Assembly: GCA_021158735.1 (NCBI GenBank)
Contig: JAGGUC010000148.1
Span: 1 to 7,683 of the forward strand
DNA from: Desulfurococcales archaeon
GTDB taxonomy: Archaea > Thermoproteota > Thermoprotei_A > Sulfolobales > NBVN01
Length of the DNA: 7,683 nucleotides
Direction of reading: 5' to 3'
In this document: positions 5,632 through 7,683 of the stretch, piece by piece
How positions within the stretch are numbered: position 1 is the stretch's first letter
Layout of the letters: each line of letters opens with the position of its first letter
Program-made: the position numbers and the translations under genes
The notes under the pieces: model-generated
Told to the model about the DNA's origin: nothing
The model's input: the letters and a program-made list of their open reading frames with translations, nothing else
Databases searched by the model: none

Positions 5632-5693
5632 TAGGTAATAAAATAAGTATGCGTCATGACTTATTCTTTAGTACATTAATATCTTATTACCTA
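5632..5693. repeat. Long inverted repeat between divergent rnhB and GTPase promoters
   Basis: TAGGTAATAA at 5632-5641 is the exact reverse complement of TTATTACCTA at 5684-5693. The match extends inward to 14-base arms (5632-5645 and 5680-5693) with one mismatch (5642/5683). The arms are separated by 34 bases. The left arm overlaps the predicted TATA region of rnhB. The right arm ends one base before the GAAATTTATA element of the GTPase gene. The placement suggests a shared operator or a mirrored promoter element. Confidence 0.6.
5642..5665. repeat. Short inverted repeat nested in the same divergent promoter
   Basis: AATAAGT at 5642-5648 pairs with ACTTATT at 5659-5665 around a 10-base centre. 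That centre overlaps the 8-base palindrome GTCATGAC at 5653-5660. The centre of the dyad (about 5653) lies inside the larger inverted repeat but is not concentric with it. Confidence 0.4.
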
Positions 5694-5694
5694 A

Positions 5695-5704
5695 GAAATT
5701 TATA
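5695..5704 (+). promoter_or_regulatory. BRE plus TATA box of the DRG-like GTPase gene
   Basis: GAAATTTATA combines a purine-rich TFB recognition element with a TATA box, close to the pattern of crenarchaeal promoters. It predicts transcription starting near 5728, leaving a leader of about 15 bases before ATG 5743. That leader is G-rich (GAGGGGG at 5726-5732) but has no standard GGTGA site. Confidence 0.55.
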
Positions 5705-5742
5705 GAGTGTTACTGGCTGGTGGTTGAGGGGGCTGGATTGTC

Positions 5743-6939
5743 ATGCCAACGAATTTGCCGGCAGAGGCAAGAGCTAAGTGGCTGAAGTATCTTGAAGCTA
5801 GAACACCTGAGGAGAAGTTGGCCGCTCTGCAGGAATTTTTCTCAGCTATACCTAAGCATAAGGGAACAGAGAATCTGCGGGCATGGGTACGGAGGAAGAT
5901 CTCGGAGCTGAAAGAAGAGTTAGAAGAGAGGAGGTTAAGGAGGTCAGGCAGTGGTATAAGTTTCTTTATTGAAAAGGAAGGTGCTGCACAGGTCATTATG
6001 TTAGGAATGACGCAGGTAGGCAAGAGTTCACTGTTACGTAGATTAACCAATGCGAAACCTGAGGTCTCTGACGTGCCCTATACGACGAAAAAACCCGTGC
6101 CTGGAATGATGCGCTATGAAGACATCTACTTCCAGGTAGTTGAGTCTCCAGCCTTAGTTGAGGGCTCCGCTAACGGAGCTATATGGTGGGGAACTAGGGT
6201 TCTGGGTTTAGCTCGGAATGCAGATGTAATAATGTTAGTTATTGACTTAACTAGTGAACCATTAAGGCAGGCTGAGGTCTTAGTTAAGGAGCTTGAAACA
6301 GCAGGGATATGCCTGAAAAAGCCGAGAGGAAGGGTGTTGGTTAGGAAGTCTAAGGCAATTCACAGTATTAAGATAGTGCTGTGCGGCAAGTTACTTAACT
6401 GTACGGTAGATGACGTTAGGAGATTACTTGAGGCTGGCAGGATGTATGGGGTTGAGGTAAAAATATATGGTGAGGTAACGCTTGAAGATGTCGAGAAGGC
6501 CATATATGAGACAGTAACTTACAAGCCATGTCTAATAGTGTTGAATAAAGCGGATTCCGTGAGCAATAAATTTGCTGTGGAGGTAGCTGACCGTATAAGG
6601 GAGAAGTTACTGCCGGATGCTGAAGCAGTCATTACATCCGTTAAGCTAGGTGTAGGTGTGAATGAGATACCGAAAAAAATATTTAAGCTCACGGGTATAG
6701 TGAGAGTCTATACTAAAGAACCTAATTCACCTAAGCCATCACCAGAACCACTGATTCTGAAGAGGGGGTCGACAGTAGAGGATGCTGTCAGGAAAATAAG
6801 GGAGGAGTTTATTAAGTACTTTAAATACGCCAGAGTATGGGGTCCTTCAGCTAAGTATCCTGGTGAGAGAGTGGGGCTTAATCACGTGCTTGAAGATGGG
6901 GATATAATTGAAATAAGAACAACTGTCAAAGGTATATAA
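5743..6939 (+). CDS. DRG-like (Obg/HflX superfamily) GTPase with C-terminal TGS domain
   Basis: This 398-residue protein has the architecture of developmentally regulated GTP-binding (DRG/Rbg) proteins, ribosome-associated factors that help translation. In order it has: an N-terminal helical hairpin with IPKHKGTENL (36-45), where DRG proteins have a TPKNKATEH-type motif; the P-loop GMTQVGKSS (88-96); the G2 region YTTKKPVPG (113-121); an S5D2L-like insert from about 186 to 262; G4 NKAD (268-271); G5-like TSVKLG (298-303); and a TGS domain from about 319 to 395 ending KYARVWGPSAKYPG and HVLEDGDIIEI. The G3 motif, normally DxxG (DLPGIIEGA), reads ESPALVEGS at 134-142. The following GRGR segment is replaced by GAIWWGTRV. 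Nucleotide hydrolysis may therefore be altered. ATG 5743 follows an in-frame stop at 5725 and gives the MPTNLPAEA start I associate with crenarchaeal homologues. The next gene follows after 71 bases. Confidence 0.86.
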   Translation: MPTNLPAEARAKWLKYLEARTPEEKLAALQEFFSAIPKHKGTENLRAWVRRKISELKEELEERRLRRSGSGISFFIEKEGAAQVIMLGMTQVGKSSLLRRLTNAKPEVSDVPYTTKKPVPGMMRYEDIYFQVVESPALVEGSANGAIWWGTRVLGLARNADVIMLVIDLTSEPLRQAEVLVKELETAGICLKKPRGRVLVRKSKAIHSIKIVLCGKLLNCTVDDVRRLLEAGRMYGVEVKIYGEVTLEDVEKAIYETVTYKPCLIVLNKADSVSNKFAVEVADRIREKLLPDAEAVITSVKLGVGVNEIPKKIFKLTGIVRVYTKEPNSPKPSPEPLILKRGSTVEDAVRKIREEFIKYFKYARVWGPSAKYPGERVGLNHVLEDGDIIEIRTTVKGI

Positions 6940-6945
6940 TTGAGG

Positions 6946-6953
6946 TATATAAG
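6946..6953 (+). promoter_or_regulatory. TATA box candidate for the zinc-ribbon gene
   Basis: TATATAAG follows the GTPase stop by 6 bases and would direct transcription from about 6975. That leaves a leader of some 35 bases. Only a weak GTGAT match (7003-7007) precedes ATG 7011. The downstream gene may thus have its own promoter as well as reading through from the GTPase gene. Confidence 0.4.
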
Positions 6954-7010
6954 ACTTGAGACTAAAGTTACTACAACGGAACTAATTACCTCAGCCAGTA
7001 GTGTGATATA

Positions 7011-7683
7011 ATGCCACATAAGAAGACAGGTTCACGCAGTAGGAGGTCTAAGAAGGTAGCGAAGGAGGTGAAGAAGGAAGGTTTATCTACCGATAGCTCC
7101 TCCTCGTTAAGTAGCAAGAAGGAAGTTAAGAAAGCGAAACCTAAGAAGAAGAGGGAAGTAAATCTAGATAATTGGATTGAGAAGTACATAGACAATATAG
7201 TATCTTTCACAGGCTTAGAGTTACTGGGGCTCACTCATGAGCAATACGTAGAATTGCTAAAAGACATAATAATACAGCTATATGGGTCAACATCAAGTTA
7301 CACTAAAGCAGAGGTTATTGCTAAGAGATTCATGAGGTACTCGAGCAGGGTCTACCCTGTGATTGCATCAAGATTAACTGCACAATTAAGTAAATTTACA
7401 CCAACTCAGCTTGAGTTCATAGCCTACCATATAGGTGATGCAATACTAGGTCTCGCACCTAAGATATATGCGGAGGCTAAAAGAGCTGGAAGAGAGGACT
7501 TACTCCATGTTCTCAGAAGTAAGTGGGCAAGTGCCTGGCTCAAAAACAAGCTCCCTGTACTGCCTGTGGAGTGTCCTAGATGTGGTTTCAATTCGCTAAT
7601 GCCTGACCTTTCATGTCTTGTTTGCGGGGCTAACGTGACCGAGAAAGAAGTGAAGGAACAGATCAGCTTTAGAGAGATGCTTA
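7011..7683 (+). CDS. Lysine-rich, zinc-ribbon protein of unknown function, 3' end missing
   Basis: This open frame has 224 complete codons and runs off the window end without a stop. I do not recognise the family. Residues 1-46 are low-complexity and very basic (MPHKKTGSRSRRSKK, then SSSSLSSKKEVKKAKPKKKR), like a disordered nucleic-acid-binding or ribosome-binding tail. Residues about 50-180 are predicted to be helical, with hydrophobic patterning (LELLGLTHEQYVELLKDI, YIGDAILGLAP-type segments). After this comes a compact zinc ribbon with C188, C191, C202 and C205 (CPRCG, ten residues, CLVCG). An in-frame TAG at 6999-7001 blocks any upstream start, making ATG 7011 the first. Its position directly after a DRG-like GTPase, its charge and its zinc ribbon suggest a translation or RNA-related role, but this is only contextual. 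The remaining length is unknown. Confidence 0.75.
   Translation, partial: MPHKKTGSRSRRSKKVAKEVKKEGLSTDSSSSLSSKKEVKKAKPKKKREVNLDNWIEKYIDNIVSFTGLELLGLTHEQYVELLKDIIIQLYGSTSSYTKAEVIAKRFMRYSSRVYPVIASRLTAQLSKFTPTQLEFIAYHIGDAILGLAPKIYAEAKRAGREDLLHVLRSKWASAWLKNKLPVLPVECPRCGFNSLMPDLSCLVCGANVTEKEVKEQISFREML

Noticed and set aside
5700..6050. 116-codon open frame on the - strand opposite the GTPase N-terminus
   Set aside because: It is antisense to the conserved helical hairpin and P-loop of the GTPase and shows no recognisable protein features.

Overview
The window looks like ordinary chromosomal DNA from a hyperthermophilic archaeon of the Thermoproteota (crenarchaeal) type. The evidence is the tail of an Alba chromatin protein gene, a single-domain archaeal hexulose-phosphate synthase, an archaeal Trm112 protein, a DUF354 protein, a DRG-type GTPase with a TGS domain, arginine coded mostly by AGG/AGA, frequent ATA isoleucine, AT-rich spacers with archaeal TATA-like boxes, and ribosome binding sites of the GGTGA/AGGTG type. 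The genus cannot be fixed from this window alone. No mobile element, CRISPR array, tRNA or rRNA was seen.

Layout. Bases 1-66 are the 3' end of alba (+). A 174-base spacer follows. Three + genes then sit in separate small transcription units: 3-hexulose-6-phosphate synthase (241-930), a small single-pass membrane protein starting with TTG (1005-1343), and a winged-helix-like protein with an arginine-rich tail (1431-1913). On the - strand, a phosphohexomutase gene (3723-2338) runs directly into a Trm112-like zinc protein gene (2333-1938), whose ribosome binding site contains the mutase stop codon. Divergent from the mutase is a DUF354 glycosyltransferase-like gene (3851-4918, +). It converges, with 9 bases between the stop codons, on ribonuclease HII (5605-4928, -). 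Divergent from rnhB is a DRG-like GTPase gene (5743-6939, +). It is followed by an unrecognised lysine-rich, zinc-ribbon protein that runs off the window end (7011-7683, +).

How the genes relate. Hexulose-phosphate synthase probably supplies ribulose 5-phosphate (reverse RuMP route), although its usual isomerase partner is not in the window. The mutase and the DUF354 protein both fit sugar-phosphate or sugar-nucleotide metabolism and share a divergent promoter region. Trm112, the DRG-like GTPase and the zinc-ribbon protein fit translation or RNA functions, and RNase HII fits genome maintenance.

I found no clear new defence or mobile system. The signals most worth a second look are: a near-perfect 14-base inverted repeat between the divergent rnhB and GTPase promoters, a shorter inverted repeat in the mutase/DUF354 divergent promoter, a GTPase whose G3/switch II region departs strongly from DRG consensus, a Trm112 with a second four-cysteine set, and two uncharacterised basic proteins.
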